Assembly: GCF_023736155.1 (NCBI RefSeq) | Contig: NZ_JAMLJJ010000002.1 | Span: 124,001-188,000, forward strand | Direction of reading: 5' to 3' | DNA: 64,000 nt | Source: Larsenimonas salina | GTDB taxonomy: Bacteria > Pseudomonadota > Gammaproteobacteria > Pseudomonadales > Halomonadaceae | Part shown: positions 25,455 to 34,191 of the stretch, in pieces | How the letters are laid out: each line of letters begins with the position of its first letter | Numbering within the stretch: the first letter of the stretch is position 1 | Program-made: the position numbers and the translations under genes | Notes under the pieces: generated by a model | The model's input: only the letters and a program-made list of their open reading frames with translations | What the model was told of the DNA's origin: nothing | The model's database searches: none

Positions 25455-27689
25455 TCAATCAAGTCCCACCGGATCGACGTCCAGTGACCACTTGAATCGA
25501 CGCGCCTCGGGCCGGTGCTCAAGGGTATTGGCAAGCCATGCCGCCGCGTCGTGGAGCGGCGCTCGGTGCGCGCTCATCAGCATCAGGTGCATGTGATAGC
25601 GCCCCTGGCGGCGCTCCATGGGCGCCGGCACCGGGCCTAGGCAGTCGACGGGGCGTGCGTGTTCGCCAAGCCAGGCGCGAAGCTCTTGGCTCACCGTCTC
25701 AAGCACGGTCGTGAGCAGATCGAGGTGGGCGCTTTCACCGCGCAGCAGCACCATGTGCCTGAACGGCGGGAGCTGGGCCTGGCGTCGCTCTTCGAGCAGA
25801 TTGTCGGCCAGGGTGTCGTAGCCTTCCTGCACCAAACACAGCAGGTTCTGATCGTCCGGGTGGTGGGTTTGAATCAGTACCCGCCCCGGATGCTCGGCGC
25901 GGCCAGCGCGTCCGGCGACCTGCGTCAGCAGCTGCGCGCTGGTTTCGAGTGCGCGAAAGTCGGCGCTGTAGAGCCCGCCATCGGCGTTGACTACGACCAC
26001 CAGCGTGATGTGTGGGAAATGGTGGCCCTTGGCGAGCATTTGGGTACCGACCAGCAGGCACGGCTCGCCCTTGTGAATTTTCTCGAACGTCTGGCTTAGT
26101 GCGTCCTTGCGTCGGGTGCTGTCGCGGTCGACGCGAATGACCGGGGTCTCGGGGAACGCGCTGACGAGCGCGTCTTCGGTGCGCTCGGTGCCGCTGCCGA
26201 GCGGGCGCAGATCGGCGCTTGCACACGAGGGGCAGGCATCCGGCAGGCGGGTATGGTAGTCGCAGTGATGACAGATCAGCTGTGGCGGGTGACGGTGTAG
26301 CGTCAGGCGTGCATCGCAACGCGGACACTCGGCCAGCCACCCGCACTGGTGGCACGAAAGCGTTGGGGCGTAACCGCGCCGGTTGATGAAGATAAGCACC
26401 TGACGCTTTTGCTCGAGCTGTGCTGAAATTGCCTCGAGCGCTTGCGGGCATAATCCGCCTTCCAGCGGCCGAGCGCGTACGTCCAGCAGTTCGAGCGCGG
26501 CCTGAGCGCTTTCGCCCGCACGTTGGCGCAGGTGAATGTGGTGGTAGCGCCCCTGGCGCGCATGATTGAGCGTGGTCAGCGAAGGTGTGGCGCTGCCGAG
26601 CACTACGGGGATGTCATGCGTCTGGGCGCGAAAGAGCGCCAGGTCGCGGGCGTGGTAGCGAAGTCCGTCCTGCTGTTTGAAGGAGTCGTCGTGCTCCTCG
26701 TCGACAATGATCACCCCAGGCGCGGCCATGGGCGTAAAGATCGCCGAGCGGGTCCCTATGATGATTCGGGCGCGCCCGGCACGGGCGGCTTCCCAGGCGT
26801 CCAGCCGCTCGGCGTCGTTCATGCCGGAATGCAGCGTCACGATAGGCACGCTGAACCGACGCTCGAAGCGGGTGAGCGTCTGAGGCGTCAGGCCGATCTC
26901 GGGAATCAGTACCAGTGCCTGCTGCTGGCGCCGCAGTACGGCGTCGATCAGCTGAAGGTAGACCTCGGTCTTGCCGCTGCCGGTCACCCCGTGAAGCAGC
27001 GTGGGAAAGAAGGTTCCAAGCCCCGTGTGGAGGGTGGCGAGCGCGTCGGTCTGCTCACGATTGAGCGTAAGCGAGGGCTCGGCGAGGATGTCGCTGTGCT
27101 CACGTGCCGGCGCAATGGCTTGCTCGACAGCACCCTCGATCAGCCCCTTGGCACTTAATGCGTCCAGCTGTGCTCGGGTAAAACCCTGCGCCGTGATCGC
27201 CGAGGACACCATCCCATGCCGGTGAAGACGCAGCATCTCGAGAAGTTCGGCCTGTTTATAGGCTCGGCCCAGTGCATCGGCGGTGGTGGCGTGCCCCTTG
27301 GCGGTCAGCGACCATCGCTCTCGCGTGCGGGCTTCCAGCGCGCGTCCCTGGCGCAACAGAACCGGCAGAGCCTGAAAGAGTGTGTCGCCAAGGCTGTGCT
27401 GATAATAGCGCGCGGTAAACCGACACAGCGCCAGCCAGTCCGCCGGCAGCGGCGCCTGGTCGATCACGTCCTTGATGGCCTTGAGCTTGCCGGCAGGCAG
27501 GACGCTTTCGGATTTGGTGGCAACAACGATGCCGACGGCGTCGCGATGGCCGAAGCTTATCTTGACGCGCATGCCGGCGTGCCAGCCATTGGCCGGCGCG
27601 TGTGGTCCCGGCAGGTAATCGAAGGTGCGTCTCAGGGGCGTCGGTACCGCGATCTCGAGGATGCGTGCGGCGGTGGCGGGCTGTTGCAA
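25455..27689 (-). CDS. priA: Primosomal protein N' (replication restart helicase PriA)
   Basis: 3'-to-5' DNA helicase that recognises stalled forks and reloads the replisome through PriB/DnaT/DnaC. The 744 residues (E. coli 732) start with the 3'-DNA-binding domain (about 1-110). Walker A GVTGSGKTEVYL and Walker B VDEEHDDSFKQQ are intact. A zinc-binding insertion with eight cysteines in CxxC pairs (CHQCGWLAECPRCD, then ICHHCDYHTRLPDACPSC) follows, and then the second helicase lobe. It is divergent from rpmE with 175 bp between the starts. Confidence 0.97.
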   Translation of the reverse strand: MQQPATAARILEIAVPTPLRRTFDYLPGPHAPANGWHAGMRVKISFGHRDAVGIVVATKSESVLPAGKLKAIKDVIDQAPLPADWLALCRFTARYYQHSLGDTLFQALPVLLRQGRALEARTRERWSLTAKGHATTADALGRAYKQAELLEMLRLHRHGMVSSAITAQGFTRAQLDALSAKGLIEGAVEQAIAPAREHSDILAEPSLTLNREQTDALATLHTGLGTFFPTLLHGVTGSGKTEVYLQLIDAVLRRQQQALVLIPEIGLTPQTLTRFERRFSVPIVTLHSGMNDAERLDAWEAARAGRARIIIGTRSAIFTPMAAPGVIIVDEEHDDSFKQQDGLRYHARDLALFRAQTHDIPVVLGSATPSLTTLNHARQGRYHHIHLRQRAGESAQAALELLDVRARPLEGGLCPQALEAISAQLEQKRQVLIFINRRGYAPTLSCHQCGWLAECPRCDARLTLHRHPPQLICHHCDYHTRLPDACPSCASADLRPLGSGTERTEDALVSAFPETPVIRVDRDSTRRKDALSQTFEKIHKGEPCLLVGTQMLAKGHHFPHITLVVVVNADGGLYSADFRALETSAQLLTQVAGRAGRAEHPGRVLIQTHHPDDQNLLCLVQEGYDTLADNLLEERRQAQLPPFRHMVLLRGESAHLDLLTTVLETVSQELRAWLGEHARPVDCLGPVPAPMERRQGRYHMHLMLMSAHRAPLHDAAAWLANTLEHRPEARRFKWSLDVDPVGLD

Positions 27690-27864
27690 AGATGTGGCCT
27701 CGGGGAATAAGAGCTGCTAGACTATGCGGCCTTCTGGGTCTGCACGAGTAAAACATACTCCACGCGAGATGGCATCCTGCAGACCGGGACCTTTATCTTC
27801 CAATTGACGTATGCGGTGCCTGGCATATCGATCAGGTGGCGGCATATTCGACGAGGTCAACACC

Positions 27865-28080
27865 ATGAAACAGTCTATTCATCCTGAATACAATCACGTA
27901 AACGTCACCTGCTCCTGCGGCGCCACTTTTGACATCGGCACCACATCCAAGGGCGAGTTCTCTCTCGACGTTTGCTCTCAGTGCCACCCGTTCTACACCG
28001 GCAAGCAGAAACAGGCGACCACCGGTGGCCGCGTCGAGCGCTTCAACAAGCGTTTCGGTGCTGCGATGAAGCGTGGCTAA
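27865..28080 (+). CDS. rpmE: Ribosomal protein L31, zinc-binding type
   Basis: Large-subunit protein bridging to the small-subunit head. The 71 residues (E. coli 70) keep the four zinc-ligand cysteines at 16, 18, 37 and 40, so it is the zinc-containing form, not the cysteine-free RpmE2 paralogue made under zinc starvation. ATG 27865 has GAGGTC 7 bp upstream; the frame is open to 27811 but the extra residues are not L31. It stands alone with its own terminator. Confidence 0.97.
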   Translation: MKQSIHPEYNHVNVTCSCGATFDIGTTSKGEFSLDVCSQCHPFYTGKQKQATTGGRVERFNKRFGAAMKRG

Positions 28081-28106
28081 GACGTGAGCACGAAAGGCTC
28101 TGTCTG

Positions 28107-28133
28107 AAAAACCCGCCGATGGCGGGTTTTTTT
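28107..28133 (+). terminator. Intrinsic terminator after rpmE
   Basis: Stem ACCCGCC/GGCGGGT (28111-28117 and 28121-28127) with a 3-nt loop, flanked by five A and seven T. It lies 30 bp after the stop. A separate inverted repeat GAACGT-N9-ACGTTC follows at 28150-28170. Confidence 0.93.
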
Positions 28134-28270
28134 ATGCCCAAATAATCGTGAACGTGCTTTTTTAACGTTCAAAAAGAGGCGTTCGATAAGGTCGTCGTTA
28201 TGGCTGGGGAGGGCACTCATAACGCTCTTCTGATGGGTAAAAATCCTTTTGTGGCGGTAAGTTAGCGAAG

Positions 28271-28298
28271 TTGTTGCCGTGTGGTGTTTTCATATATT
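28271..28298 (+). promoter_or_regulatory. Candidate promoter of the malic enzyme gene
   Basis: TTGTTG (28271-28276) and TATATT (28293-28298) at 16-bp spacing, 40 bp before the start codon. The -10 matches 5 of 6, the -35 3 of 6. The surrounding bases are AT-richer than the neighbouring genes. Confidence 0.4.
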
Positions 28299-28338
28299 CT
28301 GAACTGACAAACGCGACGACAAGCAGGCGACGACCTCT

Positions 28339-29610
28339 ATGAGCGATTCAAAAAAGCAAGCGGCACTGGACTACCATGCCAAGCCGATTCCGGGAAAACT
28401 TTCCATCGAAGTGACCAAGCCGACGGTAACGTCGAAGCATTTGGCACTGGCGTATAGCCCGGGCGTGGCGGAGCCGGTCCGTGAAATCGCCAAGGATCCC
28501 GAAAACGCCTACCTCTATACCGGCAAGGGCAACCTTGTCGCGGTCATCTCCAACGGCTCGGCCATTCTCGGGCTTGGCAATCTCGGGCCGCTTGCCAGCA
28601 AGCCGGTCATGGAAGGCAAGGGGGTGCTGTTCAAGCGCTTTGCCGGCATCAATGCCATCGACATCGAAGTCGACTCGGAAAGCCCGCAGGCGTTCATCGA
28701 TACCGTGGCACGTATTGCCGATACCTTCGGTGGCATCAATCTTGAGGACATCAAGGCGCCCGAGTGTTTCGAGATCGAACAGGCGCTCAAGGAGCGGTGC
28801 AGTATCCCGGTCTTTCATGATGACCAGCATGGCACCGCGATCGTGACGGCTGCTGGACTGTTGAACGCGCTGTCGATTGCCGGCAAGCACATCGAGTCGG
28901 CCAGGATCGTCTGTCTCGGCGCGGGATCGGCGGCGATTGCCTGTATGAAGCTCTTGATCGCCTGCGGTGCGCGCGCCGAGAACATGACGATGCTCGACAG
29001 CAAGGGCGTTATTCATTCCGGGCGTGCCGATCTGAACCCGTACAAGGCCATGTTCGCCACCGAGACCGAACAGCGCACGTTAAGTGATGCCATTGACGGG
29101 GCGGATGTGTTTCTCGGGCTGTCCGGGCCGAACCTTCTGAGCGCCGAGCAGCTTAAAACCATGGCGGCAACGCCTGTGGTGTTCGCTTGCTCAAATCCGG
29201 ACCCGGAAATTCATCCAGACGTTGCGCACGCGGCCCGTGATGACGTGATCATGGCTACAGGCCGCTCGGACTATCCGAATCAGGTCAATAACGTGCTCGG
29301 GTTCCCGTTCATCTTCCGGGGCGCGCTGGATGTGCGGGCGAGTGAGATCAACGAGGACATGAAAGTGGCGGCCGTGCACGCGCTCAAGGATCTGGCGCGC
29401 GAGCCGGTGACTCAGGCAGTGCTCGATGCCTATGAGGTGGAATCACTCGAGTTTGGCCCGGGCTACATCATTCCAACGCCGCTTGATGCGCGTTTGCTTG
29501 ATCGCGTGTCGAGCGCCGTTGCCCAGGCCGCGGTCGATTCAGGGGTCGCGACCAAGCCGTTCCCGGCGCACTACCCGCTAAAGCGCATCGAAGACGTCTA
29601 CGCCTCATAA
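28339..29610 (+). CDS. maeB: Malic enzyme, short form (oxaloacetate-decarboxylating)
   Basis: Converts malate to pyruvate and CO2 with NAD(P)+, linking the TCA cycle to pyruvate and supplying NADPH. The 423 residues contain only the malic N-domain (about 15-150, LAYSPGVAEPVREIAKDP and GPLASKPVMEGKGVLFKRFAGIN) and the NAD-binding C-domain (about 165-400, CLGAGSAAIACMKLL). The phosphotransacetylase-like C-terminal half of E. coli MaeB (759 residues) is absent. The metal-site HDDQHGTAIV is intact. The same short form is found between rpmE and ponA in pseudomonads. Cofactor preference cannot be read safely. Confidence 0.93.
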   Translation: MSDSKKQAALDYHAKPIPGKLSIEVTKPTVTSKHLALAYSPGVAEPVREIAKDPENAYLYTGKGNLVAVISNGSAILGLGNLGPLASKPVMEGKGVLFKRFAGINAIDIEVDSESPQAFIDTVARIADTFGGINLEDIKAPECFEIEQALKERCSIPVFHDDQHGTAIVTAAGLLNALSIAGKHIESARIVCLGAGSAAIACMKLLIACGARAENMTMLDSKGVIHSGRADLNPYKAMFATETEQRTLSDAIDGADVFLGLSGPNLLSAEQLKTMAATPVVFACSNPDPEIHPDVAHAARDDVIMATGRSDYPNQVNNVLGFPFIFRGALDVRASEINEDMKVAAVHALKDLAREPVTQAVLDAYEVESLEFGPGYIIPTPLDARLLDRVSSAVAQAAVDSGVATKPFPAHYPLKRIEDVYAS

Positions 29611-29634
29611 ACCGAGCCGATGACGCCTTTATCG

Positions 29635-29661
29635 AAAAGCCCGCCATTAGGCGGGCTTTTT
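29635..29661. terminator. Bidirectional intrinsic terminator
   Basis: Stem GCCCGCC/GGCGGGC (29639-29645 and 29650-29656) with ATTA loop, AAAA on the left and five T on the right. It works in both directions: for the malic enzyme gene on the plus strand and the DUF481 gene on the minus strand. Confidence 0.92.
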
Positions 29662-29700
29662 CATGGCTGGACGATGGGCTCGTGTCAGATGGCTTGGGTA

Positions 29701-30483
29701 TCAGACGCCATACACCAGTGAGACCGCTGTCTTGGTGTCGGTCTGCTCTTCGGCGTCTTCCGGCGGGTTGGTGTTGTGCTCGATGTCGTAGGAGACCTTG
29801 AGCGACAGCGTGTCGTTGATGGCCACCTGCAAGGCCGTGCTCGAGCGGCCGATCACGTTCTCACGAGTGCCTTCTGCGGTGAAGTCCTGCAGGAAGGCAG
29901 CCGTATCGGACACTTTCCATTTGTAATCGACGGCCCCATACGCCAGCGGCAGATTTTCGACATCGCCATTGTTGTAGATGTCGTGGCGAACACCGGGGCC
30001 CGCCTCGAGGGTCAGGGACTGAGTGTCGGTGTCGAGCAGTTGTCGACCATAGCCGCCGGCAAGCGTCGTCTGGGAGTCATAGCCGCTGAAGCGGTCCTTG
30101 TCCCAGCGCAGCAGGCCGAAGAGGTAGTTGTCGATGTCGAGGTTATAGCGCGAGCGGCCGGAAAGAATATATTCCTCGGCAGATTGTTCGCCGTCTTCGC
30201 TTGCGCTGGTGGTCTCGCCGTGAAGGCTATAGGTCCAGGCATCGCGATACCAGGTGCCGGTGAGCTTTGCCAGCAGAGTCTCGCTTTCGCTGTTGCCGGT
30301 CAGTCGGGTATAGCCCAGTTCGGCGCTGCCATCGAAGCCGTCCTGGTCATGATGGTCGATGGATTGAAAGGTGTCCGAAAAATCGATGTCATCACGAGCG
30401 GAGGCGGACGGAGCGGCGAGCATCAGGCTCAGCGTCATGAAGGAGAGTGTGGTCAGATAAAAGCGCGTGACGCGGGTGATCAT
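29701..30483 (-). CDS. DUF481 outer-membrane beta-barrel protein (paralogue A)
   Basis: Predicted outer-membrane barrel of the YdiY/DUF481 family, function unknown. The 260 residues carry a Sec signal peptide (cut near APSASA-RD, about residue 29). Alternating-hydrophobicity strands follow, starting with GSAELGYTRLTGNSESETLLAKL, the family signature. It is clearly paralogous to the next gene: both share the GNS-SETLLAK block, RW(D/N)K(D/E)RFSGYD and GYGRQ(L/I)LD. The last residue is Val rather than the Phe usual for barrels. The 101-bp gap to its paralogue may hold its own promoter. Confidence 0.8.
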   Translation of the reverse strand: MITRVTRFYLTTLSFMTLSLMLAAPSASARDDIDFSDTFQSIDHHDQDGFDGSAELGYTRLTGNSESETLLAKLTGTWYRDAWTYSLHGETTSASEDGEQSAEEYILSGRSRYNLDIDNYLFGLLRWDKDRFSGYDSQTTLAGGYGRQLLDTDTQSLTLEAGPGVRHDIYNNGDVENLPLAYGAVDYKWKVSDTAAFLQDFTAEGTRENVIGRSSTALQVAINDTLSLKVSYDIEHNTNPPEDAEEQTDTKTAVSLVYGV

Positions 30484-30584
30484 GGGTGGTCTCTACACGA
30501 AGGCAAGTAAGTACGGATTGAGGTTTGGACAGACATGCAGTCCATCGTCCTCGGTACTCTATCGTGGTCACGCGCAAGCAATGA

Positions 30585-31358
30585 TCAAAAATTGTAAAGA
30601 ATCGAAGCGGCGGTCGTGGTGTCGGTATCCACATCGGCCTCGTCGGGCGGATTACTGTTGTTTTTGATTTCATGGGAAAATTTCAGTGCCAGATTGTCAT
30701 TGAGCGGCACGGAAATGGCGCTATAGGAGCGCGAGATAACGTTGTCGATCGTGGCCTCGGTCGAGAGCTGTTGCTCGAAGGTGGCGCTTTCGGACAGCTC
30801 GTATTCGTAGTCCAGTGCCCCGTAGGCCACCAGAAGGTCGCGGTCGCTGCCGCTTTCCCAGGCATCTCGGCGATAGCCCGGTCCGGTCTCGAGCGACAGA
30901 TGGTGGGGGCTTGAATCAAGAATTTGACGACCGTAGCCCGCGATGACCGTGGCCTGGTAGTCATACCCCGAAAAGCGCTCCTTGTTCCAGCGCGCCAGGT
31001 TGAAAAGATAGTGCGGGCCTTCGAGCGACAACCGTTGGCGGGCCCCAAGCAGATACTCTTCCGTGCTGACGTTGCCGCTGTCCTCGACGCGTTTTGTTTC
31101 GGCTCTGAGCGTGCGCGTCCAGGGGCCCGTGTACCAGCTCAACGAGCCCTTGGCGAGCAGTGTTTCACTGTTGCTGTTGCCGGAAAGGCTGGTGTAGCCG
31201 AGCTCTGCCTTGCCGCTGATGCCGCTGCTTTCATCGGCCGCAGGCGGTGGGGCGTAGAACAAATTGTCTTCGGCATGCGCCGATGAGGCGGCCACGCCCA
31301 GGCCGGCGACAACGAGCCATAAGCCTGGCAGGGCATGATGGGGTAAAGGCTTTAGCAT
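30585..31358 (-). CDS. DUF481 outer-membrane beta-barrel protein (paralogue B)
   Basis: Second DUF481 protein, 257 residues, with a signal peptide ending near SSAHA-ED (about residue 29). A short Pro-rich linker is followed by the barrel with GKAELGYTSLSGNSNSETLLAKG. It ends in aromatic Phe, as expected for BamA-dependent barrel assembly. Both copies end the barrel with SxEI/DIxxNxNPP-acidic-TDT-TAxSLVY-type strands, so the pair arose by tandem duplication and has since diverged widely. It lies downstream of mrcA on the same strand behind an 11-bp hairpin. Confidence 0.8.
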   Translation of the reverse strand: MLKPLPHHALPGLWLVVAGLGVAASSAHAEDNLFYAPPPAADESSGISGKAELGYTSLSGNSNSETLLAKGSLSWYTGPWTRTLRAETKRVEDSGNVSTEEYLLGARQRLSLEGPHYLFNLARWNKERFSGYDYQATVIAGYGRQILDSSPHHLSLETGPGYRRDAWESGSDRDLLVAYGALDYEYELSESATFEQQLSTEATIDNVISRSYSAISVPLNDNLALKFSHEIKNNSNPPDEADVDTDTTTAASILYNF

Positions 31359-31384
31359 GGCATCGGTATCTTTTGAGAGAAGAC

Positions 31385-31410
31385 CGCCACCGCCGTAAAC
31401 GGCGGTGGCG
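31385..31410 (-). terminator. Hairpin between mrcA and the DUF481 genes
   Basis: CGCCACCGCCG (31385-31395) pairs with CGGCGGTGGCG (31400-31410), an 11-bp perfect stem with a 4-nt loop directly after the mrcA stop. The leftward tail GTCTTCTCTC is T-rich but not a T-run, so it is a weak terminator or processing site. Confidence 0.55.
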
Positions 31411-31418
31411 TGGCGTGA

Positions 31419-33941
31419 TCAGAAAATGGCGTCATAGCTGCCGGTGCCCTGAGACCCGCTCTGGTCTTCGAGTTCCGGCTGTACGGCGCGCTCCTGATAG
31501 GGCGGCAGGCGATCCTTGGGAAAGATTTCGGACACGCCGCCGGGGTCGCCGTCATGAAGACGCTTGCCGGTGGTCGGGTCGATGCGCGCGGTCACGATGT
31601 CGTCCGGACGCGGCATCTTTGCTGAAGGTGTCCCTGAAAGCGCCTTGCCCATGAAGTCCATCCAGATCGGAAGTGCGGCTTGAGCGCCGTACTCGCCGGT
31701 GGTCTCGTTGGAATCCTTGCCCACCCAGACAGAGGCCACGAGGTCACTGTTGAAGCCTGAGAACCAGGCGTCGCGCTGATCGTTGCTGGTGCCGGTCTTG
31801 CCGGCAAGGTCATCGCGACCAAGGGACTGGGCGGCGTGGCCGGTGCCCTTATTGATGACGTCTTCCATCATGCTTCTCAGCATGTAGACCGCGTCCTCGG
31901 AGGCGATGCGTTCGGCGACCGGATGAAGACGACCGTTGAACTCGACCGTGTTCTGGGTCGGGTCGCATTCAGGGCACGCTACCGGCGCGGGCGTGGTGTC
32001 CAGGAGGTTCTCGCCGTCATCGCCTTTTTGAACACGCTGGATGAACCAGGGCGTGATGCGGTAGCCGCCGTTGGCAATCTCGGCATAGCCTCGTGCAAGC
32101 TCCAGCGGGCTGATGGACGCGCTGCCAAGCGCAAGCGACAGACCGTGGGGAAGCTGTTCCTTCTTGAAGCCCATCTTCTCGAGCAGTTGGATCGTGACGT
32201 CGATCCCTGTGGCGTCGAGCGTTCTGACCGACACCAGGTTGCGGGATCTATAAAGACCAACGCGGAGCCGGGTCGGGCCGAGGAAGTTACGCTCGGCGTT
32301 CTCCGGGCGCCAGCCATCTTTCGGCCCCCCTTGCACGATGGGCGCGTCGTTGATGATGGTGCCGGGCGTCATGCCGCCATTTTCCAATGCGCTCAAATAG
32401 ATGAACGGCTTGAAGTTCGAGCCTGCCTGGCGGCGTGCCTGTGTGGCGCGGTTGAACTCGCTGTGTCGGAAATTGAAACCGCCTTGAAGTGCGCGCACGG
32501 CACCACTTTGTGGGTCGAGCACCACAATGGCGGATTCGGCGTCGGGCACCTGCGCCAGGCGCCAGTGATCCTCCTGCTTCATGACGCGAATCAGGTCGCC
32601 TCGATGGGCGATGTCGCTGGCCGATGTCGGTGCCGGGCCGCGCCACTTGGTGCTCTTGAATTCGCGTGCCCAGCTGAGCCCTTGCCAGGGCAGGGTAACG
32701 ACGCCGTTTCGCTTGGTCAGAACGCGCATCTGCTTGCCGTCGTTATTGATGACGATAGCCGGTTCGAGCGGGCCGTAGGTGGGCGTATCTTCCAGCACAT
32801 TGACCCAGTTACTGACATCGCCATCAATGCCCGAGACCGTGGTCTGGCTGCGCTCGGCGGCCTGACGTGCGGTTTGCTCGACTTCAGGCGAGGCCGAGAG
32901 CTCCTCTTCGAGGCCGCGTCGGTCGGTGCTGCTTTGGGCCTCGGCCAGCCGCTGGGGAATGTCCTTTCGCTCCACGCCGCGCCAGCCATGGCGGGTATCG
33001 TAGTCGATCAATCCCTTGACCAGTGCCTGGCGGGCTTCGGTCTGCTGTTTGCTGTCGATGGTGGTGGTGATTTGATAGCCGCCGGTGTAGGCCTTGTTGC
33101 CGAAATGCTCCACGGCGTATTGACGCGCCATCTCGGCAATATAGGGCGCCTTGACGTCGGTATCGTCTTCGTGACGCGCCACTTCGATCGGTGTGTTGAC
33201 GGCTTTCTGATAGCGCGCATCGTCGATGTACCCGAGTTCCTTCATGCGCAGCAGAATCCAGTTGCGGCGAATCAGCGAGCGGCTCGGGTTTGAAACCGGG
33301 TTCAGGCTTGAGGGCGCTTTCGGCAGGCCCGCAATGGTTGCCATCTGGGGCAGGGACAGCTCGCCAATGGGCTTGTCGAAGTAGGTCTGGGAGGCCGCGC
33401 CAATGCCGTAGGCACCCTGACCCAGATAAATCTTGTTGACGTAAAGCTCCATGATTTGCTGCTTGCTCAGAATTTGTTCCATCTGAAGCGACAGCAGGAT
33501 TTCCCGAATCTTGCGGGTGAAGGTCTGATCGAGAGTCAGCAGATAGTTTCGCGCCACCTGCATGGTAATGGTGCTGCCGCCGGACTGGATGTCGCCGCTG
33601 ACGCCAAGTTGCACGAAGGCGCGCAGAAGTCCCTTGGGATCGATGCCCGGGTGGTGGAAGAATCCGGAGTCCTCGGCGGCCATCAGGGCCTCAACCATTT
33701 CCTTGGGCATGTCATCGTAGTGCACCAGTTGACGACGCTGTGAGCCGAACTCGCCGATCATCTTGCCGTCGTCGGTAAACACCCTCAGCGGCATCTCGAG
33801 CTGGTAGTCCTGCAGCTGATGAACATCGGGCAGGCCGGGGGCAAAGTATATCGCGGCGCCGGTTACAGACAGGGCGACGCCTGCCGTTAAAGACAGCACA
33901 AAGAAGAGAGTTCGGAAAACGAAACGTCTGAAAAACTTCAT
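31419..33941 (-). CDS. mrcA: Penicillin-binding protein 1A (bifunctional class A PBP)
   Basis: Inner-membrane peptidoglycan polymerase and cross-linking enzyme. The 840 residues (E. coli 850) start with a basic cytosolic tip and a membrane span (about 8-33). The GT51 domain follows with catalytic Glu90 in MAAEDSGFFHHPGI and GGSTITMQVARN. An inserted ODA-like region precedes the transpeptidase domain, which shows SNFK (Ser about 508), SRN and KTGTSN (Lys about 712). The C-terminus is acidic and Gln/Ser-rich. It is divergent from pilM, as ponA-pilM in pseudomonads. Confidence 0.96.
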   Translation of the reverse strand: MKFFRRFVFRTLFFVLSLTAGVALSVTGAAIYFAPGLPDVHQLQDYQLEMPLRVFTDDGKMIGEFGSQRRQLVHYDDMPKEMVEALMAAEDSGFFHHPGIDPKGLLRAFVQLGVSGDIQSGGSTITMQVARNYLLTLDQTFTRKIREILLSLQMEQILSKQQIMELYVNKIYLGQGAYGIGAASQTYFDKPIGELSLPQMATIAGLPKAPSSLNPVSNPSRSLIRRNWILLRMKELGYIDDARYQKAVNTPIEVARHEDDTDVKAPYIAEMARQYAVEHFGNKAYTGGYQITTTIDSKQQTEARQALVKGLIDYDTRHGWRGVERKDIPQRLAEAQSSTDRRGLEEELSASPEVEQTARQAAERSQTTVSGIDGDVSNWVNVLEDTPTYGPLEPAIVINNDGKQMRVLTKRNGVVTLPWQGLSWAREFKSTKWRGPAPTSASDIAHRGDLIRVMKQEDHWRLAQVPDAESAIVVLDPQSGAVRALQGGFNFRHSEFNRATQARRQAGSNFKPFIYLSALENGGMTPGTIINDAPIVQGGPKDGWRPENAERNFLGPTRLRVGLYRSRNLVSVRTLDATGIDVTIQLLEKMGFKKEQLPHGLSLALGSASISPLELARGYAEIANGGYRITPWFIQRVQKGDDGENLLDTTPAPVACPECDPTQNTVEFNGRLHPVAERIASEDAVYMLRSMMEDVINKGTGHAAQSLGRDDLAGKTGTSNDQRDAWFSGFNSDLVASVWVGKDSNETTGEYGAQAALPIWMDFMGKALSGTPSAKMPRPDDIVTARIDPTTGKRLHDGDPGGVSEIFPKDRLPPYQERAVQPELEDQSGSQGTGSYDAIF

Positions 33942-34040
33942 GAAAAACGCAGTCCGTCGTTTGGGGAGGCGGTCATGCCAGGATGGATGGAGCGATCCAT
34001 AGCCCGGCCATTATAAGGAGCGAGAAGGTCAGCGGCCAGC

Positions 34041-34082
34041 ATTGCAGGGGGCGCTACCATAATTGCAGGGCGCGCTGCCATA
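34041..34082. repeat. Two 21-bp tandem repeats in the mrcA/pilM divergent region
   Basis: ATTGCAGGGgGCGCTaCCATA and ATTGCAGGGcGCGCTgCCATA stand head to tail (34041-34061, 34062-34082) with two differences. The 21-bp period is two helical turns, so a protein could bind both on one DNA face. They lie 100 bp from the mrcA start and 110 bp from pilM. Confidence 0.8.
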
Positions 34083-34191
34083 GTGGCGCCCGGCCGAGGC
34101 GACTGATTCTGTATTCATCGGACGTTGATCCCCTTCCGATTTGTTATACGCAGAGTGCGACCACGCACTCGAACCTGTTGGGGAATGGCCT

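Noticed and set aside
31836-33293. 485-codon plus-strand frame opposite mrcA
   Set aside because: mrcA shows all class A PBP motifs on the minus strand; this frame is its shadow.
33942-34191. Sigma54 or sigma70 promoter for pilM
   Set aside because: No GG-N10-GC element was found, and the best sigma70 pair (TTGATC with TATACG) has only 14-bp spacing.
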